From NCBI GenBank assembly GCA_963665555.2, contig OY762308.1, forward strand, positions 3,100,001 to 3,164,000: a DNA stretch of 64,000 bases, given 5' to 3'. Below are positions 1 to 9,976 of the stretch, one piece after another (the first letter of the stretch is position 1; each line of letters opens with the position of its first letter). Position numbers and translations under genes: made by a program. The notes below the pieces were generated by a model. The model was not told where the DNA came from. It made no database searches and saw only the letters and a list, made by a program, of their open reading frames with translations. This DNA is from CAXXXW01 sp963665555 (lineage in GTDB: Bacteria > Pseudomonadota > Alphaproteobacteria > Thalassobaculales > Thalassobaculaceae).

Positions 1-41
1 TCCGCCGTCCCGGCGGGAACGGGGACCGTTTCGGCCGGCAT
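1..41 (-). CDS. 5' end of an unidentified gene running off the left edge
   Basis: An ATG on the minus strand at 41-39 follows a good Shine-Dalgarno (GGGAGG, 7 nt upstream). The reading frame stays open to the window edge and gives only 13 residues (MPAETVPVPAGTA). It is divergent from the MFS exporter at 257, so it could be a regulator or a transporter partner, but the sequence does not show which. The 215 bases between the two starts hold no other gene I can support. Confidence 0.45.
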   Translation of the reverse strand, partial: MPAETVPVPAGTA

Positions 42-256
42 CGCTTTCCTCCCTTTCCATTAGCCCCTTCCGGCGGGCCGGCCGCCGTGACGCGCGCGCC
101 CGATCCCAAGCGAAAAGAGCTTCGCGCGTTCCACCCCCGCGCGCAAGGAAAAAGCGACCCGCCACGCGATGCGGCGCCGCGCGCCCGCGACTCGCCCGGC
201 GGGGGCGGCTCGGCTAGATTGGCGCCTTCTCCGCGCCGCCGCCGACGGGACGCCGC

Positions 257-1783
257 ATGACAGCACCGGCCGACGCCGACGCCCGGGCCCCGGAAGGGCC
301 CGGCTACAAGGTGCTGGTGCTGGTGACGATGGCGCTCAGCGCCATGCTCTATTCGCTCACCATCACGATGGTGAACGTGGCGCTGCCGCAGCTGCAGGGG
401 GCGCTCGGCGCGACGCAGGAGCAGATCGCCTGGGTGGTGACGCTGAACGTGGTGGCGACGGCGGTGGTCACGCCGCTCACGGGCGCGCTGGTGGCGCTGT
501 TCGGCCAGCGCCGGCTGCTGATCTGGTGCGTGGTCGGCTTCACCGCCTCGACGATGGCCTGCGCCGCCTCGAACTCGCTGGAGTCGCTGCTGTTCTTCCG
601 GGTGGCGCAGGGCGCGCTGGGGGCGCCGCTGGTGCCGATGGCGCAGGCGATCATCCTGCAGACCTGGCCGCGCGAGGAGCACGCCAAGGCCAACGGCTTC
701 ATGGGCATGTCGGTGGTGATCGGCCCGGCCATCGCGCCCTCGCTCGGCGGCTACCTGGCGCAGGAGTACGACTGGCGCTGGGTCTTCCTGATGATGCTGC
801 CGCTGGGCCTCGCCTCGCTGTTCGGCGTGCTGCGCTGGATCCGCGAGGGCGGGAAGCGGACGGGTTTCCGCTTCGACTTCGCCGGCTTCGCGCTGTTTTC
901 GATCGCCATTGTCTCGCTGCAGCTGATCCTCGACCGGGGGGAGCGGCTGGACTGGTTCGACTCGCCCTTCGTGCTGTCGGCGGCGCTCCTGATGGCGGTG
1001 TCGTTCTACATGTTCCTGGCCAACAGCTTTTTCGCCGAGCAGCCCTTCATCGACCCGAGGCTGTTCGCCGACCGCAACTACGCGATCGGCCTGGTCCTGG
1101 TGTTCGTGTACGGGTCCTTGAACTTCACGCCGCTGGTGCTGCTGCCGCCGCTGTTGCAGAACCTGAAGGGCTATCCCGACGGGCTGATCGGCATCGTGCT
1201 GGCGATGCGCGGCGTGGGGATGATCCTGGGCTTCATGGTGGCGGCGCGGATGGGCAAGGTCGATCCCAGGGTCGGCCTGGTGCTGGGGATGGTCTGCGTC
1301 GGCGTCAGCGGCTGGGCGATGAGCCTGTACGACCTGAATGTCGCGATGTGGGGGCTGGCCTGGCCGAGCGTGTTGCAGGGTTTCGGCTGCGGCGTGATGT
1401 GGGTGCCGCTGTCGATCGTGACCTTCTCGACCCTGCCGCCGCGCATGTTGCCGGAGGGGTCGGCGCTGTTCCACCTGCTGCGCAACCTCGGCACCAGCCT
1501 GTTCGTGGCGTTCAGCGTGTTCCTGCTCGTCCGCACCGCGAAGATCCGCTACTCCGAGATGGTCGAGACCGTGACGCCCTATTCCGAACGCCTGTCCTAC
1601 GGCGAGGTGGTGGGCGCGGGCGCGGTGGACTGGATCGCCAACCTCGCCCGCCTGGCGGCCGAGGTCGCGCGCCAGTCGTCGATGATCGGCTACAACAATT
1701 GCTTCTACCTCTACGCGATCACCTGCTTCGCCACGCTCCCGCTGCTGGCGCTGGTGACGATGCGCAAGCGCGGGGAGGGGTAG
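257..1783 (+). CDS. MFS drug exporter, DHA2 (EmrB/QacA) type
   Basis: A 508-residue inner-membrane protein with about 14 hydrophobic segments, the size and topology of DHA2 proton-driven exporters such as EmrB and QacA. Early residues include the membrane stretch YKVLVLVTMALSAMLYSLT and an NVALPQLQGALG motif typical of helix 1. The motif-C-like helix GMSVVIGPAIAPSLGGYL lies near residue 160 and is followed by WRWVFLMMLPLG, the usual DHA2 signature. EmrB-type pumps normally work with a periplasmic adaptor (EmrA/HlyD) and an outer-membrane channel; neither is downstream, but the truncated divergent gene at the left edge is not identified. The substrate cannot be inferred. The family call is firm. 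Confidence 0.88.
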   Translation: MTAPADADARAPEGPGYKVLVLVTMALSAMLYSLTITMVNVALPQLQGALGATQEQIAWVVTLNVVATAVVTPLTGALVALFGQRRLLIWCVVGFTASTMACAASNSLESLLFFRVAQGALGAPLVPMAQAIILQTWPREEHAKANGFMGMSVVIGPAIAPSLGGYLAQEYDWRWVFLMMLPLGLASLFGVLRWIREGGKRTGFRFDFAGFALFSIAIVSLQLILDRGERLDWFDSPFVLSAALLMAVSFYMFLANSFFAEQPFIDPRLFADRNYAIGLVLVFVYGSLNFTPLVLLPPLLQNLKGYPDGLIGIVLAMRGVGMILGFMVAARMGKVDPRVGLVLGMVCVGVSGWAMSLYDLNVAMWGLAWPSVLQGFGCGVMWVPLSIVTFSTLPPRMLPEGSALFHLLRNLGTSLFVAFSVFLLVRTAKIRYSEMVETVTPYSERLSYGEVVGAGAVDWIANLARLAAEVARQSSMIGYNNCFYLYAITCFATLPLLALVTMRKRGEG

Positions 1784-1804
1784 GGGGAGCGCCCCCGCCG
1801 CCGG

Positions 1805-2467
1805 TCAGGCGGCGGGGCTTGCGAGGCCGCCCTCGCGTTCGACGAAGGCGACGATTTCGGCGAGGCCGGCGCCCTCCTTCAGGTTGGCGAAGACGAAGGG
1901 GCGGCCGCCGCGCATCCGCCGCGCGTCGCGGTCCATGACCGAAAGGTCGGCCCCCACCAGCGGCGCGAGGTCGATCTTGTTCACGATCAGCAGGTCCGAG
2001 CGCGTGATCCCCGGCCCGCCCTTGCGCGGGATTTTGTCGCCGGCCGACACATCGATGACGTAGAGCGTGAGGTCCGCCAGTTCCGGGCTGAAGGTCGCGG
2101 CCAGGTTGTCGCCGCCCGACTCGATCAGGCACAGCGCGGCGGCGGGGAAGCGGGCGCGCATCGTCTCCACCGCCGCGAGGTTGATCGAGGCGTCCTCGCG
2201 GATCGCGGTGTGCGGGCAGCCGCCCGTCTCGACGCCCATGATCCGTTCGGCCGGCAGCGCGCCGGCGCGGGTCAGGATTTCCCGGTCCTCCTGCGTGTAG
2301 ATGTCGTTGGTGACGACCACGATGTCGTGGCGGTCGCGCATCGCCTTGCACAGGCATTCCAGCAGCCTTGTCTTGCCGGAGCCGACCGGCCCGCCGACGC
2401 CGACGCGCAGCGGCCCGTGGGGCGAGGGGGAGGACGGGGCGGGCGCGGAAGCGGGCGTTTGCGTCAT
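1805..2467 (-). CDS. ureG: Urease accessory GTPase UreG
   Basis: A SIMIBI-class GTPase of 220 aa that powers nickel delivery into apo-urease together with UreD, UreF and UreE. The P-loop GPVGSGKTRL follows a short Pro/Ser-rich N-terminus. The metal-binding CPHTAIREDAS motif, ESGGDNLAATFSPEL and the guanine-specificity motif NKIDLAP are all present. It is the last gene of the urease operon. Its ATG overlaps the ureF stop by 4 nt (ATGA), which implies translational coupling. Longer in-frame extensions upstream lie inside ureF and are not used. Confidence 0.97.
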   Translation of the reverse strand: MTQTPASAPAPSSPSPHGPLRVGVGGPVGSGKTRLLECLCKAMRDRHDIVVVTNDIYTQEDREILTRAGALPAERIMGVETGGCPHTAIREDASINLAAVETMRARFPAAALCLIESGGDNLAATFSPELADLTLYVIDVSAGDKIPRKGGPGITRSDLLIVNKIDLAPLVGADLSVMDRDARRMRGGRPFVFANLKEGAGLAEIVAFVEREGGLASPAA

Positions 2468-3165
2468 GACCGGAACAGCCTCGTGGCCTGGGTTTCGTGG
2501 GCCAGCGCCAGCGCGTCGAGGACGAGCGCGCCGGAGCCGATGTCGGAAAGCCGCGCCGTTTCGGCCGCCGCGAGCGCGCCGGCCAGGTCCGGCTCCAGCG
2601 CGCGCAGGACGCGCTGGCCGTCGGTCTGCCCGATCGCGCCGAGGCGGATCGCGGCGGAGGCGCCGTTCGCCGCGAAGGCGTGCAGGAAGGCGGCGCAAGC
2701 CGGGGCGCGCGCGATCCCGTGCGCGGCGGCCGCGATGGCGACGGCGACGGGGTAGGCGGCGCCGCGCTCCGGCAGGCCGGCGTCCCAGCGGGCGAGCGCC
2801 GGGTGCGGCCACGCCGCCCGGATCGCGCGCCGGAAGGCGTTCCCCTGCCCCAGCGATTCGAGCGCCAGTTCGGGCGCGCCGAACAGGACGGCGGCGGTCT
2901 CCGCGACCTCGGCCAGCGCCGCTTCGTCGCCGGCTTCCACCGCGCGGTGGGCGCAAGAGAGCAGGATCGCGTCGTTGCGCGCGGAGCCGAAGCGCAGCAG
3001 GCCGGACAGCCAGTCCGCGAGCTCCGCCGCGCCCTCCGCCAGCCCCGCCTCGCGCGCCGCCTCCAGCCCGTGGCTGTAGGCGAAGCCGCCGGAAGGGAAG
3101 GCGGGCGACAGCCAGCCGAGCAGCCGCGTCAGCCCGGCCGCGTCGATGTCAAGGCGCGGGGTCAT
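2464..3165 (-). CDS. ureF: Urease accessory protein UreF
   Basis: All-helical urease maturation factor of 233 aa that bridges UreD-bound urease and UreG. The signature LSPAFPSGGFAYSHGLE lies at about residues 15-31 and is diagnostic for UreF. The chosen ATG at 3165 gives MTPRLDIDAAGL and places this signature at its usual distance from the N-terminus. The start sits inside the His-rich tail codons of ureE (17-nt overlap), and the stop overlaps ureG by 4 nt. Cytoplasmic. Confidence 0.95.
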   Translation of the reverse strand: MTPRLDIDAAGLTRLLGWLSPAFPSGGFAYSHGLEAAREAGLAEGAAELADWLSGLLRFGSARNDAILLSCAHRAVEAGDEAALAEVAETAAVLFGAPELALESLGQGNAFRRAIRAAWPHPALARWDAGLPERGAAYPVAVAIAAAAHGIARAPACAAFLHAFAANGASAAIRLGAIGQTDGQRVLRALEPDLAGALAAAETARLSDIGSGALVLDALALAHETQATRLFRS

Positions 3166-3646
3166 GGCCGTGGCCGCGGTCGTGCCCGTGCCCGCGCCCG
3201 TGCGAATGGGCGCGCTCGTCGTAGGCGCCGCCCTCCGGCTGGAAGGGACGCTCGACCGGCGCCACGACCGCGCCGAGCCGCGCCAGCATGTCGCGCAGCA
3301 CATGGTCCGGGCGGATGCGGATCGCGTCCGCCGCGATCTCCGCCGGGACGTGCCGGTTGCCGAGGTGCCAGGCGAGCCGGGCGAGCCGCGCGGGGTCCGC
3401 CGCCCGCGCCTCCAGCAGCGGCTCCGCCGCCGCCTCGACCCGGACCCAGAACCCGTCCCCGTCCGCCAGCCCGTCGCCCGCCGCCATCGCCACCGCGCGT
3501 TCGAGGTCGAGCAGCGCCTCGCCGCCGCCGTCGAGGCGCAGGCGCGCGCGGCGGCGGTGGCGCGCGTCGAAGTCGAGCGTGACGGTCGCGGCCGCCGCCC
3601 CCTCCGGCCAGCCTCCGCGCGGCGCGTGGCGGATCAGCCGGCGCAT
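3149..3646 (-). CDS. ureE: Urease nickel metallochaperone UreE with His-rich tail
   Basis: A 165-aa protein that delivers Ni2+ to the UreDFG-urease complex. The C-terminal half contains WHLGNRHVPAEI, with the conserved dimer-interface His that binds nickel in UreE. The protein ends in a histidine-rich tail, RAHSHGRGHGHDRGHGHDP, as in Klebsiella-type UreE, which stores or shuttles several nickel ions. ATG at 3646 lies 2 nt from the upstream ureBC stop. The tail codons overlap the ureF start. Confidence 0.94.
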   Translation of the reverse strand: MRRLIRHAPRGGWPEGAAAATVTLDFDARHRRRARLRLDGGGEALLDLERAVAMAAGDGLADGDGFWVRVEAAAEPLLEARAADPARLARLAWHLGNRHVPAEIAADAIRIRPDHVLRDMLARLGAVVAPVERPFQPEGGAYDERAHSHGRGHGHDRGHGHDPAP

Positions 3647-3648
3647 CG

Positions 3649-5696
<2,048 letters not shown>

Positions 5697-5700
<4 letters not shown>

Positions 5701-6011
5701 GGCGCCTCTCCCCGGATCGGTTCGTGGACGGTCACCAGCTTGGTCCCGTCCGGGAAGGTCGCCTCGACCTGCACGTCGTGGAGCATGTCGGCCACGCCCT
5801 CCATCACTTGCCCCCGGGTCAGCACGCCCGCGCCGGCGGCCATCAGGTCGGCGACGCCGCGGCCGTCGCGCGCGCCCTCGACCACGAAATCGGCAATCAG
5901 CGCGACCGCTTCGGGATAGTTCAGCCGGACGCCGCGCTCCAGCCGGCGGCGCGCCACCATGGCGGCCATGGAGACCAGCAGCTTGTCCTTCTCGCGCGGG
6001 GTAAGGTTCAT
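5697..6011 (-). CDS. ureA: Urease gamma subunit UreA
   Basis: A 104-aa small structural subunit of urease, close to the usual 100 aa. It begins MNLTPREKDKLLV and contains RGVRLNYPEAVALI and the end motif FPDGTKLVTVHEPI, all standard for UreA. ATG at 6011 is chosen because the upstream extension has no family similarity and an AG-rich ribosome site (GGGAGCAAGAG) precedes this ATG. It overlaps the ureBC start by 4 nt. UreA remains a separate polypeptide although UreB and UreC are fused. Confidence 0.96.
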
Positions 6012-6054
6012 CGGCTCTTGCTCCCTTTCGCGGCCGGTTTCGCGGGCGGCCGGT

Positions 6055-6960
6055 TCAGACCGACCAGATCCGGGGCATCCGCGCCGGCCGGCCCAGCGCC
6101 TCGGCCCTGAGGCGCCGCCAGACGGAAGCGAAGACATGGCGGAGCCGCGCGCCGTCCCGCCCCAGCAGGCGCGCGACCAGCGGCCCGCCCTCGAAAACGC
6201 CAGCGCCGGCATGGAAACCGTCGCGCGACGCCCCGTCAAGGGTTCCCGCCCCGGCCGCCGCCAGCGCCGCGCGCGCCGCCGCCAGAAGGTCCTCCGGCGC
6301 CGGGCACAGCAGGTGGATCGCCGCGCTCGCCGCCGCGCCGCCGGCCCCGGCCGGGGCGCCGAGCGTCGCCGCGATGTCGCCGTCGAGCCGCAGCGCGTCG
6401 ATCGCGGCGCGCCTTCCGTCGAGGAAGACCTCCACCCGGTCGTCGATCGCGCCCGCCGCCAGCGTCTCCCCCATCGCGGCGCGGCCGAACAGGAGGATTT
6501 CGCCGTACAGCAGCGCCGCGCCGCCGCCGGCGCGGAGCGCGGTCCGGCGCTTGAGGCGCGCGCCGTCGAACAGGATCGCGCCCTGGGAGAGGAATTCCAG
6601 CGCCGCGCCGGACCGGCTCTCCAGCGACAGGTCGATTTCCGCCGCCGCGCCGTCGGAGCGGTAGAACTTCTCCGCCGCCTGCGCGACGACCAGCGCCCGC
6701 GCCCCGTCCCGCGCCGAGACCGCGACCGACAGCCGATCGCCGCCCGCGACGCCGCCCGCCGTGTTGGCGAGGACGGCGGTCTCCGGCTCCCCGGTTTCGG
6801 GCGTCGGGCGCAGGAAGCGCAGCGGCGCGCCCTGGCGCAGTTCGGCGAGGCGGGAGTCCGGCCCCGCGAAGGCGATCGACGCCGCGCCCGCGTGGCGGAC
6901 CGGCCGGCCCGCGCCGGCCGCCGGCGCCCCCGCCGTTATCCCCGAACCCTGTCGATCCAT
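6055..6960 (-). CDS. ureD: Urease accessory protein UreD (UreH)
   Basis: A 301-aa urease maturation scaffold that binds apo-urease and recruits UreF and UreG. Diagnostic stretches are NTAGGVAGGDRLSV near residue 75, QAAEKFYRS, and LEFLSQGAILFDGARLKRRT. It is the first gene of the urease operon. ATG at 6960 gives MDRQGSGITAG and a normal UreD length. A longer in-frame extension runs antisense into the small gene at 7065 and is not credible. No sigma54 promoter is visible in the 100 bases upstream. Confidence 0.93.
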   Translation of the reverse strand: MDRQGSGITAGAPAAGAGRPVRHAGAASIAFAGPDSRLAELRQGAPLRFLRPTPETGEPETAVLANTAGGVAGGDRLSVAVSARDGARALVVAQAAEKFYRSDGAAAEIDLSLESRSGAALEFLSQGAILFDGARLKRRTALRAGGGAALLYGEILLFGRAAMGETLAAGAIDDRVEVFLDGRRAAIDALRLDGDIAATLGAPAGAGGAAASAAIHLLCPAPEDLLAAARAALAAAGAGTLDGASRDGFHAGAGVFEGGPLVARLLGRDGARLRHVFASVWRRLRAEALGRPARMPRIWSV

Positions 6961-7064
6961 GCCGCCCGGCTCCGCGCAACGGGTTTGCCCCTCGCGGCGG
7001 AGTGTCGCAGACTTTCGGCCGGGAACGCGCCCCGCCGGGCCGCGCCTCCGGGGGAGGGACCGCG

Positions 7065-7298
7065 ATGTTCGTGCTTGTGCTGATCGCGTGCATGACATTC
7101 GACGACCGCACATCGTGCCAGGAGTTCCCGCGCGACTATCCCTACGCCAGCGAACGGTCCTGCGAGCGGGCCGGCGCGATCGAGGAGGGGCGCTACGCCG
7201 CCCGGCGCGGCGCGCGGCGGTCCTGGCTGCGCTACAGCTGGGCCTGCCGCGACGCCGCCCCGCCGGTCCGGCACAACCGCGGCCGGCCGGCGCGGTAG
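7065..7298 (+). CDS. Small cysteine-containing protein, unknown function
   Basis: A 77-aa frame with a well-placed ribosome site (GGGAGG about 8 nt upstream of ATG 7065). A short hydrophobic start (MFVLVLIACMTF) is followed by a polar part with three further cysteines (RTSCQEF, ERSCERAG, SWACRD) and an Arg-rich tail. It sits alone on the plus strand between the divergently read ureD and the end of urtE. The N-terminus could be a weak signal or anchor. I do not recognise a family. It may be a genuine small gene, because the frame shows an SD and third-position GC bias. Confidence 0.55.
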   Translation: MFVLVLIACMTFDDRTSCQEFPRDYPYASERSCERAGAIEEGRYAARRGARRSWLRYSWACRDAAPPVRHNRGRPAR

Positions 7299-7330
7299 GC
7301 GCCCCGCCCGGCCGCGCGGCCGGCGCCGCG

Positions 7331-8026
7331 TCAGACCGTGAGGTGGCGGCGGACATGGGCCTCGTCCAGTTCGTCGCGCGCGCCGTCGAGCGCCACCGCG
7401 CCCCGGTCCATCACCACGATCCGGTCGGCGAGTTCGTGGGCGAAGTCGAAATACTGTTCGACCAGCACGATGGCGATGTCGCCGCCGGCGCGCAGCGTGT
7501 CGATGACGCGCTGGATCAGCTTGACGATCGAGGGCTGCACACCCTCCGTCGGCTCGTCCAGCAGCAGGACGCGCGGGCGCGTGACCAGCGCCCGGGCGAT
7601 CGCCAGCTGCTGCTGCTGGCCGCCGGACAGGTCGCCGCCGCGCCGCGCCAGCATCTCCCGCAGCACCGGGAAGTGCTCGAACAGCCCTTCGGGGATCGAG
7701 CGCCGGGCGCGCGGCAGGGCGGCGAAGCCGGTGCGCAGGTTCTCCTCCACCGTGAGGCGGGGGAAAATATCGCGCCCCTGCGGCACATAGGCGATGCCGG
7801 CGCGGGCGCGGTCGTAAATCGGGCTGCGCGTAATGTCGCGGCCGTCCAGCGTGACGCGGCCGCCGCCGATCCGCTCGACGCCCATAATGGCGCGCAGCAG
7901 CGTGCTCTTGCCGACGCCGTTGCGCCCCAGCACGCAGGTGACGCGGCCGGGTTCGGCGGAAAGGCCGACGCCCCGCAGCGCGTGGCTGGCGCCGTAGTAG
8001 AGGTCCACGTTCTCGACGGTCAGCAT
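7331..8026 (-). CDS. urtE: Urea ABC transporter ATPase UrtE
   Basis: A 231-aa ABC ATPase of the LivF/UrtE type. Walker A is GRNGVGKST, the signature is LSGGQQQQLAIARAL, and Walker B is RVLLLDEPTEGVQPSIV. The YYGASHALRGV start and PQGRDIFPRLTVEENL are typical of UrtE. It is the last gene of the urtABCDE cluster, with 1 nt between the urtD stop and its ATG. It drives urea uptake together with UrtD at the cytoplasmic face of the UrtBC channel. Confidence 0.95.
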   Translation of the reverse strand: MLTVENVDLYYGASHALRGVGLSAEPGRVTCVLGRNGVGKSTLLRAIMGVERIGGGRVTLDGRDITRSPIYDRARAGIAYVPQGRDIFPRLTVEENLRTGFAALPRARRSIPEGLFEHFPVLREMLARRGGDLSGGQQQQLAIARALVTRPRVLLLDEPTEGVQPSIVKLIQRVIDTLRAGGDIAIVLVEQYFDFAHELADRIVVMDRGAVALDGARDELDEAHVRRHLTV

Positions 8027-8027
8027 C

Positions 8028-8813
8028 TCATCGCCCCAGATAGACCTCGATCACGGTCTCGTCGCGCCGCACGGCGTCGAGCGTGCCCTCGGCCAGCACG
8101 GACCCCTCGTGCAGCACCGTCACCGGCGCGTCGAGGGCCTGCACGAAGGCCATGTCGTGCTCGACCACGACGACGGAATGGGAGGCCGAGACGGCGCGCA
8201 GCAGCTCCGCCGTCGTCTCGGTCTCGGCGTCGGTCATGCCGGCCACCGGCTCGTCCACCAGCAGCAGGTCCGGGTCCTGCGCCAGCAGCATCCCGATCTC
8301 CAGCCACTGCTTCTGCCCGTGGCTGAGGCGGCCGGCCGGAAGGTCGCGGGCGTGGGCGAGGCCGATGGTCTCCAGCACCTCGCCGACGGACGCGCGCTCG
8401 CCCGGCGAGGCGGCGAAGCCGAACATCGCGCGCACCCGCCGGTCGGCCTTGAGCGACATCCACAGGTTGTCGAACACGCTCAGCGCCTCGAACACCGTCG
8501 GCTTCTGGAACTTGCGGCCGATGCCGAGATTGGCGATGCGCGGCTCGTCCATCGTCGTCAGGTCGTGGCGGTCGCGGAAGACGACGCGGCCGCTGTCCGG
8601 GCGCGCGCGGCCGGTGACCACGTCCATCATGGTGGTCTTGCCGGCCCCGTTCGGCCCGATCACCGCCCGCATCTCCCCCGCCATGACGACGAAGGAGAGG
8701 GAGTCGAGGGCCTTGAACCCGTCGAACGACACCGTGACGTCGTCGAGGACCAGGATGGTCTCGCCGGAGGGTTCGGCGCGCGACGGCGCGGGAACGGGCG
8801 CGTAGGCGTTCAC
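8028..8813 (-). CDS. urtD: Urea ABC transporter ATPase UrtD
   Basis: A 261-aa ABC ATPase of the LivG/UrtD type. Walker A is GPNGAGKTTMMDV, the signature is LSHGQKQWLEIGMLL (the SHGQ variant is characteristic of UrtD), and Walker B is LLLVDEPVAGM. The start is GTG at 8813, overlapping the urtC stop by 4 nt (GTGA). It is preceded by about 20 Pro/Ala/Ser-rich residues before ILVLDDVTVSFDGF. Larger in-frame extensions run through urtC and are shadows. Confidence 0.95.
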   Translation of the reverse strand: MNAYAPVPAPSRAEPSGETILVLDDVTVSFDGFKALDSLSFVVMAGEMRAVIGPNGAGKTTMMDVVTGRARPDSGRVVFRDRHDLTTMDEPRIANLGIGRKFQKPTVFEALSVFDNLWMSLKADRRVRAMFGFAASPGERASVGEVLETIGLAHARDLPAGRLSHGQKQWLEIGMLLAQDPDLLLVDEPVAGMTDAETETTAELLRAVSASHSVVVVEHDMAFVQALDAPVTVLHEGSVLAEGTLDAVRRDETVIEVYLGR

Positions 8814-9973
8814 GACGGGGCCTCCCGTTCCGGCGGACCGGGCCGCGCCGCCCGGAGGCGCCGGCGCGCCAATTGGGCGCGCAGGCCCGCCAGCCCCTTC
8901 GGCAGCGCGAGCGTGACGGCGACGAACAGCCCGCCCAGCAGGAACAGCCAGACCTCCGGCGCCAGCGCGGTGAACCACGACTTCGCGGCGTTCACCGCCA
9001 CGGCCCCCAGCGCCGCGCCGTAAAGCGACCCGCGCCCGCCGAGCGCCACCCAAACCACGATCTCGATCGACTTCAGCGGCGAGAACTCGGACGGGTTGAC
9101 GATCCCGACCTGCGGGACGTAGAGCGCGCCGGCGGTCCCCGCCAGCACGGCCGAGACCGTGAAGACGAAGGTCTTGTAGGCGTCGGTCCGGTAGCCGACG
9201 AAGCGGGCGCGCGCTTCCGAGTCGCGGATCGCGACCAGCACGCGGCCGATCTTGCCCGCGACGATCGCCCGGCACAGCGCGAACCCGCCGGCCAGCGCCG
9301 CCGCCGAACACGCGAACAGCGCCGCCCGCGTCCCGTCCGCGCGCAGGTCGAAGCCGAGGAGGTCCTTGAAGTCGGTCAGCCCGTTGTTGCCGCCGAACCC
9401 CATGTCGTTGCGGAAAAAGGCCAGCATCAGCGCGTAGGTCATCGCCTGGCTGATAATCGAGAAATAGACGCCGCTCACCCGCGAGCGGAAGGCCAGCCAG
9501 CCGAACACGAAGCCGAGCGCGCCCGGAACCGCCATCGCCATCGCCGCGGCGAACCAGAACATGTCGAACCCCAGCCAGAACCACGGCAGTTCCGTCCAGT
9601 CCAGGAACACCATGAAGTCCGGCAGCACCGGATGGCCGTACACGCCGCGCGGCCCGATCTCGCGCATGAGGTGCATCCCCATCGCGTAGCCGCCGAGCGC
9701 GAAAAAGGCGCCGTGGCCCAGGCTCAGGATGCCGCAGAACCCCCAGATCAGGTCCACCGACAGCGCCAGCAGCGCGAAACAGAGGTACTTGCCGAACAGC
9801 CCGACCGCGAAGGTCGGCAGGTGGAAGGGCGATTCGGCCGGAACCAGCAGGTTGAGCGCGGGCACCAGCACCGCCAGCGCCGCCAGCGCGCCGAGGAAGA
9901 GGCGCGCGCCGGCGTCGTTCGCCACCAGGCGGAGCGCCACGCTCCCGCCGAAGGGTTTCGCGCCGCCCGCCAC
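8810..9973 (-). CDS. urtC: Urea ABC transporter permease UrtC
   Basis: A 387-aa LivM-type permease with about 9-10 hydrophobic helices. Key stretches are DLIWGFCGILSLGHGAFFAL near residue 75 and SRVSGVYFSIISQAMTYAL, both hallmarks of UrtC, followed by the FGGNNGLTDFKDLLG loop. It forms the membrane channel with UrtB. The ATG lies 3 nt after the urtB stop, and the gene overlaps urtD by 4 nt, so urtB-C-D-E is one transcript. Confidence 0.95.
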   Translation of the reverse strand: MAGGAKPFGGSVALRLVANDAGARLFLGALAALAVLVPALNLLVPAESPFHLPTFAVGLFGKYLCFALLALSVDLIWGFCGILSLGHGAFFALGGYAMGMHLMREIGPRGVYGHPVLPDFMVFLDWTELPWFWLGFDMFWFAAAMAMAVPGALGFVFGWLAFRSRVSGVYFSIISQAMTYALMLAFFRNDMGFGGNNGLTDFKDLLGFDLRADGTRAALFACSAAALAGGFALCRAIVAGKIGRVLVAIRDSEARARFVGYRTDAYKTFVFTVSAVLAGTAGALYVPQVGIVNPSEFSPLKSIEIVVWVALGGRGSLYGAALGAVAVNAAKSWFTALAPEVWLFLLGGLFVAVTLALPKGLAGLRAQLARRRLRAARPGPPEREAPS

Positions 9974-9976
9974 GGC

